From contig ONAS01000007.1 of NCBI GenBank assembly GCA_900315815.1, positions 1 through 36,787 of the forward strand: a stretch of 36,787 nucleotides of DNA, given 5' to 3'. The notes under the pieces were generated by a model, which saw only the letters and a program-made list of their open reading frames with translations, searched no databases and was not told the DNA's origin. Each line of letters begins with the position of its first letter. Within the stretch, counting starts at the first letter, position 1. Both the position numbers and the translations under genes were made by a program. Source of the stretch: an uncultured Eubacteriales bacterium. GTDB taxonomy: Bacteria > Bacillota > Clostridia > Oscillospirales > Acutalibacteraceae. Below are positions 10,356 through 18,317 of the stretch, piece after piece.

Positions 10356-10384
10356 TGGATTTTAGGCGCCGCATATGCTACAAT
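10356..10384 (+). promoter_or_regulatory. Promoter of the zinc-ribbon membrane protein
   Basis: TGGATT (10356-10361), 17-bp spacer, TACAAT (10379-10384) with TGC just before the -10. It lies 59 bp before the start at 10444. Confidence 0.55.
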
Positions 10385-10443
10385 GATAGCGGTCAGCAGT
10401 GACAAACAGTCGATGCCGGAAGCCGGCAGAAAAGAGGCAAAAA

Positions 10444-11670
10444 ATGAAATGTCCGAACTGTCAAACAGAGCTGTCGCAGGACGCAAGGTTCTGCGGCGTA
10501 TGCGGGACGCCCGTCAATACACAGCCGACGTATCCGCGAGAGTATCCGGTTCAGCCGTCCGTACAGCCGCAGTATCCGCAGCAGGCGCCGTCCGGGATGC
10601 CCCCGCAGCAGACCCCGCCGAAAAAAAGCCGCAAGGCTTTGTGGATCACGATCATCGCGCTGGTCTTAGCGGCGGCGATCGCCGTCGGGGTTGTGCTGAT
10701 CGTCAACCGCGACAGCATCAGCGAGGCGGAGCTGAGAGAGGCAAAGGAGCGCTTCACACCGCCCGCGAACGCCGTGTCGGTCGATCTGACACGTGACGAT
10801 CCCTCAAATGAGAATATCAAATTCGAGTTCGATAGCCGCAGGAGGATCGCATCCTGTACCTATTCGATCGACAAGACAGAGTATTTCCAGGCGTATGATT
10901 ATGACGATGACGCCCAAAAGCTGGAGATCACGACCGAATACAAAAAGCATCCGATCGAGACAAAGGTGATCGGTTACAGCGAGGTCAAGCGGACGGGTAT
11001 CATTGAGCCGATTGACGGATATTTCGTCCGGCTGGATAATGAAAGCATCCGAACCGGCAGCTCAAAGCAGACCGACGCTCCCTCTGAAGAAAAAACCGAC
11101 GCGCCGACGCAGGCTTTGACGGAAAAACCCACCGAAGAGCCGACACAGGCGCCGGCTGAAACACCCGACTACACCGTGCTGTACAAGGAGTTCATGAACC
11201 GTACGGACTTCAAATACACGGGCTTATGTCTGCTGTATCTGAATGACGACGATATCCCGGAGCTGGTGCTTGTCGAGGGAGGCCGGTTCCGGGGGACGGG
11301 CGATATCCATATGGTCAAGCTGTGCTGGATCGAAAACGGAGAGGTCAAAGAAACGCAGCAGGAGATCTCCACGATGCACGGCGAGATGTATTACAACGAG
11401 CGCGGCGGTATCTTTAACCTTGCGGGCTACTCCGGCAGAGCGTCGGGCGTGACTTTCTACGAATTCAATGGCAGCGAGTGCAAACAGCTGATCAGCTGCG
11501 GCGCCGCCAATACGGATACGGGCACCGAGTACTACCTCGACGGCAATCCGGTCAGCGAGGAGAAGTATCAGGAGGAGATGGGAAAGTACGACCTCAAGGA
11601 ACGCATCCCCGAGGGAGCGCTCAAGGATGACGCGGACGCGTATTTCGCTGAATTCTCTCAAACACAGTGA
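10444..11670 (+). CDS. Zinc-ribbon membrane protein with extracellular domain
   Basis: A 408-residue single-pass membrane protein. A zinc ribbon opens the chain (C3, C6, C17, C20; CPNC and CGVCG), followed by a Pro/Gln/Tyr-rich linker (about 25-58) and one membrane segment (about 65-88, start ALWITIIALVLAA). The outside part has a first domain of about 110 residues, a Thr/Pro/Glu-rich spacer near 205-240 and a second domain (about 240-405) opening with YKEFMNR and LLYLNDDDIPELVLVEGG. The DDD-I-P-E-L phrase looks like those in secreted clostridial proteins of unknown role. The start is chosen at the zinc ribbon; its ribosome site (AGAGG) is weak. A sensor or regulatory role is guesswork. Confidence 0.8.
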   Translation: MKCPNCQTELSQDARFCGVCGTPVNTQPTYPREYPVQPSVQPQYPQQAPSGMPPQQTPPKKSRKALWITIIALVLAAAIAVGVVLIVNRDSISEAELREAKERFTPPANAVSVDLTRDDPSNENIKFEFDSRRRIASCTYSIDKTEYFQAYDYDDDAQKLEITTEYKKHPIETKVIGYSEVKRTGIIEPIDGYFVRLDNESIRTGSSKQTDAPSEEKTDAPTQALTEKPTEEPTQAPAETPDYTVLYKEFMNRTDFKYTGLCLLYLNDDDIPELVLVEGGRFRGTGDIHMVKLCWIENGEVKETQQEISTMHGEMYYNERGGIFNLAGYSGRASGVTFYEFNGSECKQLISCGAANTDTGTEYYLDGNPVSEEKYQEEMGKYDLKERIPEGALKDDADAYFAEFSQTQ

Positions 11671-11693
11671 CCACCGGCATGATCCCGGTCGCA

Positions 11694-11722
11694 GGGAGCC
11701 GCTTTCGGGCGGCTTCCTTTTT
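11694..11722 (+). terminator. Intrinsic terminator
   Basis: GGGAGCCGC (11694-11702) pairs with GCGGCTTCC (11709-11717, one G-T pair) and is followed by TTTTT. It ends the zinc-ribbon gene. Confidence 0.8.
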
Positions 11723-11805
11723 GCGTGAAGCAAAGGCGGGTGACAGCAAATATGGGAAATATAAAAATTTTATCGCTATTTCCCAAAATATTCGCGGATC
11801 GCAGA

Positions 11806-11833
11806 TTGACATTTTTTTATCATGCCATATAGA
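11806..11833 (+). promoter_or_regulatory. Promoter of the HAD hydrolase
   Basis: TTGACA (11806-11811), 16-bp spacer, TATAGA (11828-11833). A TAAAAT at about 11853 could serve as an alternative -10, but without a clear -35. Confidence 0.6.
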
Positions 11834-11913
11834 CTTTCCCGTTATTTGTGGTAAAATATTAACAAACCGAGAGACAAGCCGAAAACAGCGCTTTTTCTGA
11901 CAGGAGGATACGT

Positions 11914-12648
11914 ATGTATCGTAACTATATCTTTGATCTATACGGAACGCTGGTGGATATCCGCACGGACGAGTATTCGCTGAATTTCTGGCGTAAGGCT
12001 GTATCCGTCTTTGCGATGGGGAAGGCCTCTTACAGCCCCTCTGAGCTGATGAACCGTTATCACAAGTACGTCCGGATCGCCCGCCGCAGAGAAAGACTCA
12101 GACATCCGATGTGGCGGCATATCGATATCGACCTGCTTGAGGTGTTCAAGCGGCTGTACAGCGATAAGGGCGTCAAGGCGGACGTCACCCTGCTCAGGGA
12201 AACCGCAAAACGGTTCCGCAAGTCATCGACCGAACGCCTTTGTCTGTATGACGGCGTGATCGATCTGCTGGAATCGCTGAAAAAGGCGAACAAGCGCATC
12301 TTTTTGCTGTCGAACGCGCAGGAGAGCTTTACCGTTCCCGAGCTGGAGGAGCTGGGTATCTACAAGTACTTTGACGGTATCCTGATCAGCTCTGAGGAAA
12401 GAGTCTGCAAGCCGCAGAGAGCGTTCTTTGACAGGCTGATCGACAGATATCACCTCAACAGAAGCGAATGCCTGATGATCGGCAACGATAAGACCTCCGA
12501 TATGCTGGGCGCAAAGGGCGCGTGCATCGACGGACTGTATATCCATCAGGAGATCTCTCCGCCCGTGGAGGATGAAAGCGAGATCTGCGCAAAATGGAAG
12601 ATCATGGACGGCGACGTCCGGAAAATCAAGGAGTATGTGCTGGTCTGA
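11914..12648 (+). CDS. HAD-superfamily hydrolase
   Basis: A cytoplasmic HAD-type phosphatase or dehalogenase-like enzyme of 244 residues. All four motifs are visible: FDLYGTLVD with nucleophile D8, SNAQ with S133, CKPQ with K166, and GNDKTSDMLG with D192 and D196. The residue two after the nucleophile is Tyr (Y10) instead of the Asp usual in phosphatases; L-2-haloacid dehalogenases also have Tyr there, so the second acid/base Asp is missing. A helical cap lies between motifs I and II (about 20-110). AGGAGG is upstream of the start. It stands alone between its own promoter and a hairpin. The substrate cannot be told. Confidence 0.88.
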   Translation: MYRNYIFDLYGTLVDIRTDEYSLNFWRKAVSVFAMGKASYSPSELMNRYHKYVRIARRRERLRHPMWRHIDIDLLEVFKRLYSDKGVKADVTLLRETAKRFRKSSTERLCLYDGVIDLLESLKKANKRIFLLSNAQESFTVPELEELGIYKYFDGILISSEERVCKPQRAFFDRLIDRYHLNRSECLMIGNDKTSDMLGAKGACIDGLYIHQEISPPVEDESEICAKWKIMDGDVRKIKEYVLV

Positions 12649-12672
12649 TCAGACATCAGAATATAAAATTGC

Positions 12673-12709
12673 AGAAACGAAAAGCCCGCTTCAAACGGAA
12701 GCGGGCTTT
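12673..12709 (-). terminator. Terminator between convergent genes
   Basis: AAAGCCCGCTTC (12681-12692) pairs with GAAGCGGGCTTT (12698-12709). Read leftward the stem is followed by TTCGTTTC. It stops the transglutaminase gene and possibly the HAD gene from the other side. Confidence 0.8.
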
Positions 12710-12720
12710 GCTGTATCCGA

Positions 12721-13737
12721 TCATTGGTCGATAATCGAAAAGCTCTCGGAATCGAAGATATACTGCCGGTTGTGGATATCGGTGACGCTGTAGCGGTGTC
12801 CGCTGATATAGGAATACTTGTTGATCCCGCGGATCAGCTGGAAACGTGTATCGGTACAGGTGACGGGACCGAAGGAGGCGTCGTGATAGGAGGAAAAATC
12901 CTCCGGGACAAGGGTATCGACCTCGCGCTCGCGGTCGGTCTTGCCGAAATGGATCAGCTTTGAGAGATAGGCGTTCGCTCTGTCCCACGCGGGGTCGCAG
13001 TTGAACCATTCGCCGTCGTAGCGGAAGACGATCCACTCGTGACCGTCGCCGTGCGCAGTGCAGAGTCCGTAGACGCAGAAGCAGTCGATGCCGCGCTGCA
13101 GCAGGGCAAAGCGCATGACATAGGCAAAGCCGTAGCACAGGCTCTTTTTATCGCGCAGCGCCTTGTAGATCTCGTCGGCGGGATAGATGAACAGCGGAGA
13201 GCCGAGCAGCTTGTTGTCGGTGCGCTCCTTGTCATAGGTCATTTCGTGCGTGACGGCAAGGTATATCTTGAGGATGACGTCCAGCGTGTTGTCGCCGGGA
13301 GAGGCAAGATTGTTGGAGATCCGCAACATTTGCTCATCGATGAAGGAGAGCATCTCGTTTTGCTCGGAGGCGGGATACGCGTAGGCAAAATGAACGGTAT
13401 CGCCGCTGACCGACGCGTCGCTGAGGAAGTAGTAATACGGGCTTTCCCGCAGCAGATCCAGCAGAAAATCGACATCTGCGGTATCCGGGCGGAGCGTCAC
13501 GCTGTCATCGCGGTCGAGCATCGCGCCCATCAGCGCGCGGTAGGCGATCATATCCTTTTCGGTCATCCGTGCGCGGTCGTCCGGCTCAAGGACACAATGG
13601 TCGATCTCGCTGACGGTCGGGTACAGAACGGTGTATTCGGTTGGAGCGGTTGCGTCCTCTTTGGCGGGAGCCGCTGCCGAGCAAGCGCTGAGCAGGAGGC
13701 ATACCGCGATCAGGACGGCGGTAAGTGATCGTTTCAT
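12721..13737 (-). CDS. Transglutaminase-like lipoprotein
   Basis: A 338-residue exported lipoprotein: basic start, hydrophobic stretch, lipobox LSAC with Cys at residue 19, then an Ala/Thr-rich linker. The C-terminal half carries a transglutaminase-like catalytic core with the triad C201 (KSLCYGFA), H233 (GHEWIVF) and D248 (NCDPAWD), in the right order and spacing for bacterial Transglut_core proteins, which usually act as peptidases or cell-wall modifiers. The N-terminal 150 residues have no recognised motif. The start codon lacks a clear ribosome site, and the best -10 (13755-13760) would give a leader of only about 10 bases. The signal peptide still makes this start the only sensible one. 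The target is unknown. Confidence 0.87.
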   Translation of the reverse strand: MKRSLTAVLIAVCLLLSACSAAAPAKEDATAPTEYTVLYPTVSEIDHCVLEPDDRARMTEKDMIAYRALMGAMLDRDDSVTLRPDTADVDFLLDLLRESPYYYFLSDASVSGDTVHFAYAYPASEQNEMLSFIDEQMLRISNNLASPGDNTLDVILKIYLAVTHEMTYDKERTDNKLLGSPLFIYPADEIYKALRDKKSLCYGFAYVMRFALLQRGIDCFCVYGLCTAHGDGHEWIVFRYDGEWFNCDPAWDRANAYLSKLIHFGKTDREREVDTLVPEDFSSYHDASFGPVTCTDTRFQLIRGINKYSYISGHRYSVTDIHNRQYIFDSESFSIIDQ

Positions 13738-13759
13738 GTTATCTGTTAGCGTTGATTAT

Positions 13760-13790
13760 AAAACCCCGAACATCACGGTTCGGGGTTTTT
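13760..13790 (-). terminator. Terminator of the cohesin-like/dockerin gene
   Basis: A 12-bp stem (13760-13771 with 13778-13789), loop of six. Read leftward it ends in TTTTATAAT. The last bases overlap the possible -10 of the next gene. Confidence 0.85.
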
Positions 13791-13810
13791 GTTTAGATCA
13801 TCAAATGCGA

Positions 13811-14611
13811 TTATTGATCGTCGGGGAACAGCCATTTGCCGATATCGGACTGGACAGTCTTGCCGGCAAGATATCTGCGGACGATGATCGCGTCCTTCAG
13901 GCTGACGACGCCGTCTTCGGTGACGTCGGCTTTGGTGATATCATAGCTGAGATCTGCACCCGCGGCGATACGCTGCATATAGATCGCATCGAGAACGGAG
14001 ATGCCGTTATCGTTGTTCGCGTCGCCGACACAGATAGTGGCGGGCTGGATCGTGAAGACCATATAGGGGTTGATGGCGGTGTTGGGCTTGCCCGCGTAAT
14101 AGATACGCTCTTCATCGACATTGACCATGTACTGGATAAGATGAGTAATATCGGTGGTACCCGCGGCGGTCGCCTTGAAGCGGAAGCGGGCAAAGAGCTT
14201 GGAGGTATCATTGAAAGCGGTGATGCCGTTCGGCTTGGTGAAGTTGTAGTTGACGATGCCTTCGGTTCCGTAGTTCATGACGATGCTGGAGTTCACGATG
14301 GCAGGAGGGAAGGAATAACCCTCGACAGCCTCAGATTCCCATGCAGCAACATATGCGGTTTTAGGGATAAAGGACAAATAGCCGGGATCATACTCCATAT
14401 GTACCTGACCGTTGAGGATCCTCTTACTGCCTGCATTCAGTCCGACACGGACGATGAATTCCTTGCCGACGTCGATCTTTACGGGATTTTCTCCATTGAC
14501 AGTGACGGTCAGCACGCCGTTATCTGCCGCAGCCTGAGCCGCGGGAACGGATATCGCCGCCATCATGACGATCATCATCAATGTGAGCGCAGCGCACAGG
14601 AGCTTTTTCAT
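13811..14611 (-). CDS. Small secreted cohesin-like/dockerin protein
   Basis: A 266-residue exported protein. Residues 1-28 are a signal peptide. Residues about 32-195 look like a cohesin-type beta-sandwich (VTVNGENPVKIDVGKEF, then GQVHMEYDPGYLSFIP, later FRFKATAAGTTDITHLI). Residues about 198-255 are a type I-like dockerin with two full calcium loops: D-A-N-N-D-N-G-I-S-V-L-D and D-V-T-E-D-G-V-V-S-L-K-D, each followed by a helix with an R-Y/I-A-G ending. A cohesin plus dockerin in one small chain is the layout of adaptor scaffoldins such as ScaC of Ruminococcus flavefaciens. The dockerin is certain; the cohesin call is by overall pattern. It has its own promoter and terminator and lies just downstream of the CotH-dockerin gene. 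CGGAGGT precedes the start. Confidence 0.82.
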   Translation of the reverse strand: MKKLLCAALTLMMIVMMAAISVPAAQAAADNGVLTVTVNGENPVKIDVGKEFIVRVGLNAGSKRILNGQVHMEYDPGYLSFIPKTAYVAAWESEAVEGYSFPPAIVNSSIVMNYGTEGIVNYNFTKPNGITAFNDTSKLFARFRFKATAAGTTDITHLIQYMVNVDEERIYYAGKPNTAINPYMVFTIQPATICVGDANNDNGISVLDAIYMQRIAAGADLSYDITKADVTEDGVVSLKDAIIVRRYLAGKTVQSDIGKWLFPDDQ

Positions 14612-14658
14612 AATTGAACTACCTCCGTTGTCTGGAATAATACTTCCGTATTTAGTTC

Positions 14659-14687
14659 ATTATACATGATAACAGATTAGAATGCAA
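14659..14687 (-). promoter_or_regulatory. Promoter of the cohesin-like/dockerin gene
   Basis: Minus strand TTGCAT (14687-14682), 17-bp spacer, TATAAT (14664-14659), 48 bp upstream of the start. Confidence 0.75.
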
Positions 14688-14708
14688 GTAAAGTTTTTAT
14701 GAACATAT

Positions 14709-14736
14709 AGAAAAAGCCTTCGGAAAGGCTTTTTCT
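14709..14736 (-). terminator. Terminator of the CotH-dockerin gene
   Basis: A 12-bp stem (14709-14720 with 14725-14736) and 4-base loop. Read leftward the right arm ends in TTTTTCT. It lies 11 bp past the stop. Confidence 0.9.
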
Positions 14737-14746
14737 GAAATAGTTG

Positions 14747-17700
14747 TTATGCGAGGGGCTGATCGATCGGATACTCCACGTCGAAGTTGGCAAGATACCG
14801 CTGGATCATAGTCGCGTCGAGGATGTCGATGCCGTCGCCGGTGATGTCCGCCGCCTCTTTGTCGATCTGATCGTCTTTCACGAGGCTCGCCAGATACCGC
14901 TGGATGCAGGTCGCGTCGAGAATGGAGACGGAGCCGTCCTTGTCCGCGTCGCCGAGCAGGCGTTCGCCGGAGGCGATGCGGGTTCCTTCGACCACGATGT
15001 AGTTGAGCGCGATCTCGCCGCCGGAGGGCTTGTCAGCCGTATTGCCTCCGCTGACGGTGGTCATGGAGACGGGTACCAGACGGAGGATCAGGCCTTCACA
15101 GTCGGCAGCAGCTGCGGGGAGAGCGAGCTTGTCAAAATACGCGGTCAGCAGCTTGCGGTCCGCGGCGGTGATCGTCAGCGTATCGCCGGTATCGGTGAAT
15201 GTCGAGCCGTCGGTGCTGTACTGGAGCTTCCATGAAGCGGGGGCTTTGTTGGAGCCGGCGACATGCACGGTGAGCTTGAGATCCTGATAGCCCTTTGCCG
15301 GAACGGCAAATTGGATATAGGGGGTGCCCCAGAGGTTGTTTTTGCCTGCCGCCATGATCGGGGTCATCGAGTTGCCGTTCGGGCCGTACTCGGCGGCGCT
15401 CCACTCGAGAGCGCGGAGGTTTTCACCGTCGACGCTCATGGAAAGCGTGCCGCTGCCCTTGGTGGCGGCATAGCCGTCGGAGGAGCCGTACTCGGAGAGC
15501 TTTTCACCCTCGGTCTTGTCCTTGTCGTCGAAGACCCACGCGGCAAGCGCGTTTTGGAGATCCAGCGAGGGAGCGGGGTAGGGAGTGATCGCGGGAGGCG
15601 CTTCGGTGGGCGCTTGGGTCGGAGGCTCTGTGGGAGGCTCTGTCGGAGGTACGACAGGGGTCTCGGGCTTATAGTTCGCGATGTACTGGGAGCTGATCCA
15701 CGCGGCGCGGGAGGTCATCCAGTCCATCATATAATCGAACTGACCGGTATAGGTGTACTGGTCATAGGAGGTGGTGCGGCTGTCCTGGGAGTAATCCACG
15801 GCAGTGACCTGACCGTACTGATTCTTGGTGTATACCGCATTGAGCTTGCGCAGGGAGCCGTGATCGGCGACCCAGCTTGTGTTGGTCAGAAGCGGCCAGA
15901 TCGTGTAGTTCATCTCGGCGGAGCCCTTGATGATACCGCAGTAAACGTCGCCGGAATACAGCTCGCCGGAATCGACGCCGGTGGAGGTCAGGGTATCGAT
16001 GGCGGGGAGGAAGTCCTCGAACCATACGGTGTAGACCTTCGCCATGACGACGGAGCTGCGCGCGGAGGTGGCGAGGAAGTTTTTGCCCACGCCGCCCTTG
16101 ATGGTGGAGAACCAGCCGGAGGGCAGGGTGTAGTCGGTGACGCCCATGCGGCTGAGATCGCCGGAAACGCCGTTCGCGTTGCCCAGCGAGTTATCGTAAT
16201 CCCATACGGGAGAAGCGAAGAATTTGTACTTGCCGTCCGCGTCGGGCTTGTAGGTCAGGAAGAATGAGGAGACCGCGCTGTCCCAGTTTTTGCCCAGCTC
16301 GTTGATCAGGTAGACCTTGGCAAGGGAATCGAGATCGATGTAATCGTTAAGATCGGCGGCGTTCGTGCTGATCTTGTTGAACATGGTATTGAATTTGCCC
16401 TTGATGTAGCCGCGGACTGCAGCGATGTTGGGATCGCCTGCCTCCAGCTCCGGGGCCTTCATAGTGAGGTTGGAGCCGTTCTGGACGGTGAAGTGGAAAT
16501 CATCATCGGCGGGAGAGGCGTCGATCTCGGCGACGAAAGAGAAGTCGGGCTTCACGCCGCCGGTCTCGGTATCGAGGTAGTCCTCGGCATTGATATCGGG
16601 CATGAGGGTGTTTTTGCCGACGTCGACCTTCTGGCACATCTGGTAGGTTCCCTGATATTTGCCGTTGGTGTACAGATCGATCATGCGGCTGTCGGAGGCG
16701 TAGGGTACGCCCACTTCGTCAGCCATATCGAAGAGGATGCGGTTGCGCGCCATCGCGGCGTCCTGGAAGTTGGAAACCAGAGAGAATTTTTTGCACTTTT
16801 CCATGCCGGCGAGCTGGACAGCGTCCTTAAAGGTCACGTTGAAGCCCTTTTTATCGGCGTTCCACGAGGTGTTGCCGCGGCCCTTCATCTTTTTGACGTC
16901 AGCGGATATCACGGAGCCGTCGGGAGAGGTGAGAGCGGCGGTCGCGGCGACGGAATTGCTCTTGTTGTCCTGCAGATAGGTGAAGAAGTCCTTGCCGTCG
17001 AAATCGTCGGTGTTGTTGACAAAGAGAGCGGATTCGGCGGAGGAGAACATGAATTTGACGGATCGAGTGGTTCTCTTATGACGGAAAGTATAGTCCGTGT
17101 TCGCGGTCGGGGTGAATTCTACTTTGGATTTTGCGGGGATCTCCAGCGAGCCGAGCGTCGTATCTTCTGCGTATGAGCTGTAAAGCTCTACCGCATCGCC
17201 CTGCTTGACGGAGGAGGGAAGGAAGAACCAGTAGGTGCCGTCGATGCCGTACCATCTGACCCATGCTTCGGTGTCCTTGGAGCCGTTTTCGGCATGGGCA
17301 AAGAGGCAGGAGGGTACCTCTGCGGTGACAGCGGAGGTGCCGACGGTGATCGTGCCGCTGACAGACGCCTTGCTGAGAAGGGCGCCGGACTCTTTATCGG
17401 AAGCAGTCAGATCGGCGGTCACTTTGTAGACGCCGTTTTCGGCAGGGGTGAATTTGAAGGTCGGCTGATTGCTGACGAGCTTGTCATCGATCATCAGCTC
17501 GCAGGCTACATTTGCGGTCGCAGGCGCGGTGTAAACGACGCTGATGTCAAAGCAGTCGCCGACCTCGCCCTTTGCCGCGGAGAGGCTGAGCTTCGCTTTC
17601 AGATCGACAGCGTAGGTCGAGGTGAGATAACCGGTGTTCCAGTCGGTGACGACGGCGGTGTTCACACCCTTTGCGTAGTCTTCCGCGGTGATCGCTTCGG

Positions 17701-18067
17701 TGCAGTTCCAGAGCATTTCGGCGTTGCCGCGCCAGAAGCGCATCGCTGTCGCGCCGGCGTCTGCCGCGGTGACGGTGTACTGATAGAGGCCGAGGTCGCT
17801 GTTGTAGGTCACGCCCTGTACGGGATCGTACTTTGCTTTGTCGGCGGAGGCGATAATGACGGACTGACCGCCGTTATCCTCGCGGGAATAAGCAGTAAAA
17901 TTCGCGTAGAGGGTCGCGCCTTCTGCCCATTCGGAGGGATTCTCGACCTTGAAATACAAGACGTCGCCCTCTTTGAAGCCGTCTGCGGCGGCGGTGCTGA
18001 GTGAAAAGACCGTTGCAGCAGACAGAATGAGCAGCAGTGCCAGGGTAAGGGACAGCAGCTTTTTCAT
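14747..18067 (-). CDS. Secreted CotH-kinase-like protein with dockerin
   Basis: A 1106-residue exported, modular protein. The start at 18067 (MKKLLSL) is 7 bases from AAGGAG; an ATG six bases earlier is too close to it. In order: signal peptide (1-27); a beta-rich module (about 28-130) resembling starch-binding modules (FKEGDVLYFKVENPSEW); Ig-like strands (about 135-240); a CotH domain (about 330-700) with KMKGRGNTSW near 397, LINELGKNWDS near 583 and SPVWDYDNSLGN near 624. A Pro/Thr-rich linker lies at about 799-829, then a beta-sandwich module (about 835-1030) and a dockerin (about 1035-1100). CotH proteins are atypical kinases; the Bacillus one phosphorylates spore coat proteins. Here the dockerin implies attachment to a surface scaffold. 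The second calcium loop is one residue short. Confidence 0.9.
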   Translation of the reverse strand: MKKLLSLTLALLLILSAATVFSLSTAAADGFKEGDVLYFKVENPSEWAEGATLYANFTAYSREDNGGQSVIIASADKAKYDPVQGVTYNSDLGLYQYTVTAADAGATAMRFWRGNAEMLWNCTEAITAEDYAKGVNTAVVTDWNTGYLTSTYAVDLKAKLSLSAAKGEVGDCFDISVVYTAPATANVACELMIDDKLVSNQPTFKFTPAENGVYKVTADLTASDKESGALLSKASVSGTITVGTSAVTAEVPSCLFAHAENGSKDTEAWVRWYGIDGTYWFFLPSSVKQGDAVELYSSYAEDTTLGSLEIPAKSKVEFTPTANTDYTFRHKRTTRSVKFMFSSAESALFVNNTDDFDGKDFFTYLQDNKSNSVAATAALTSPDGSVISADVKKMKGRGNTSWNADKKGFNVTFKDAVQLAGMEKCKKFSLVSNFQDAAMARNRILFDMADEVGVPYASDSRMIDLYTNGKYQGTYQMCQKVDVGKNTLMPDINAEDYLDTETGGVKPDFSFVAEIDASPADDDFHFTVQNGSNLTMKAPELEAGDPNIAAVRGYIKGKFNTMFNKISTNAADLNDYIDLDSLAKVYLINELGKNWDSAVSSFFLTYKPDADGKYKFFASPVWDYDNSLGNANGVSGDLSRMGVTDYTLPSGWFSTIKGGVGKNFLATSARSSVVMAKVYTVWFEDFLPAIDTLTSTGVDSGELYSGDVYCGIIKGSAEMNYTIWPLLTNTSWVADHGSLRKLNAVYTKNQYGQVTAVDYSQDSRTTSYDQYTYTGQFDYMMDWMTSRAAWISSQYIANYKPETPVVPPTEPPTEPPTQAPTEAPPAITPYPAPSLDLQNALAAWVFDDKDKTEGEKLSEYGSSDGYAATKGSGTLSMSVDGENLRALEWSAAEYGPNGNSMTPIMAAGKNNLWGTPYIQFAVPAKGYQDLKLTVHVAGSNKAPASWKLQYSTDGSTFTDTGDTLTITAADRKLLTAYFDKLALPAAAADCEGLILRLVPVSMTTVSGGNTADKPSGGEIALNYIVVEGTRIASGERLLGDADKDGSVSILDATCIQRYLASLVKDDQIDKEAADITGDGIDILDATMIQRYLANFDVEYPIDQPLA

Positions 18068-18099
18068 AAACATTCTCCTTTTTGATAATCATTTTGGGC

Positions 18100-18120
18100 T
18101 TATACAAAATTATTGTATAA
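18100..18120. promoter_or_regulatory. Inverted repeat upstream of the CotH-dockerin gene
   Basis: TTATACAA (18100-18107), AATTA, TTGTATAA (18113-18120): perfect 8-bp arms 33 bp before the start codon. A TATAAG -10 read leftward overlaps it. It is likely an operator or part of the promoter; I find no consensus -35 at the right distance. Confidence 0.4.
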
Positions 18121-18242
18121 CAAAACCCACCGGATTGCTATTATTTAAATCAACAAAAAAGAAATGGTTTTTTCAGAAGTAATGCCGGTTTTCCCCTTTT
18201 TGAAAGGCAAGAAAAAGGAAGTTGGATAAAATAGGGAAACGG

Positions 18243-18271
18243 TTGCAAAACGCCGCGGTTTGTACTATACT
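18243..18271 (+). promoter_or_regulatory. ribF promoter
   Basis: TTGCAA (18243-18248), 17-bp spacer, TATACT (18266-18271). The leader of about 40 bases is too short for an FMN riboswitch, and none is seen. Confidence 0.7.
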
Positions 18272-18317
18272 TTTCGGGAAGGGCACGTTGACCCCTTGAA
18301 TTGACGAAAGAATCGTG

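Noticed and set aside
15263-16267. Long plus-strand frames inside the CotH-dockerin gene
   Set aside because: Gly/Val/Asp-rich shadow translation with no motifs; the opposite strand has signal peptide, CotH motifs and dockerin.
18272-18317. FMN riboswitch upstream of ribF
   Set aside because: The leader is only about 40 bases, and none of the conserved RFN segments is present.
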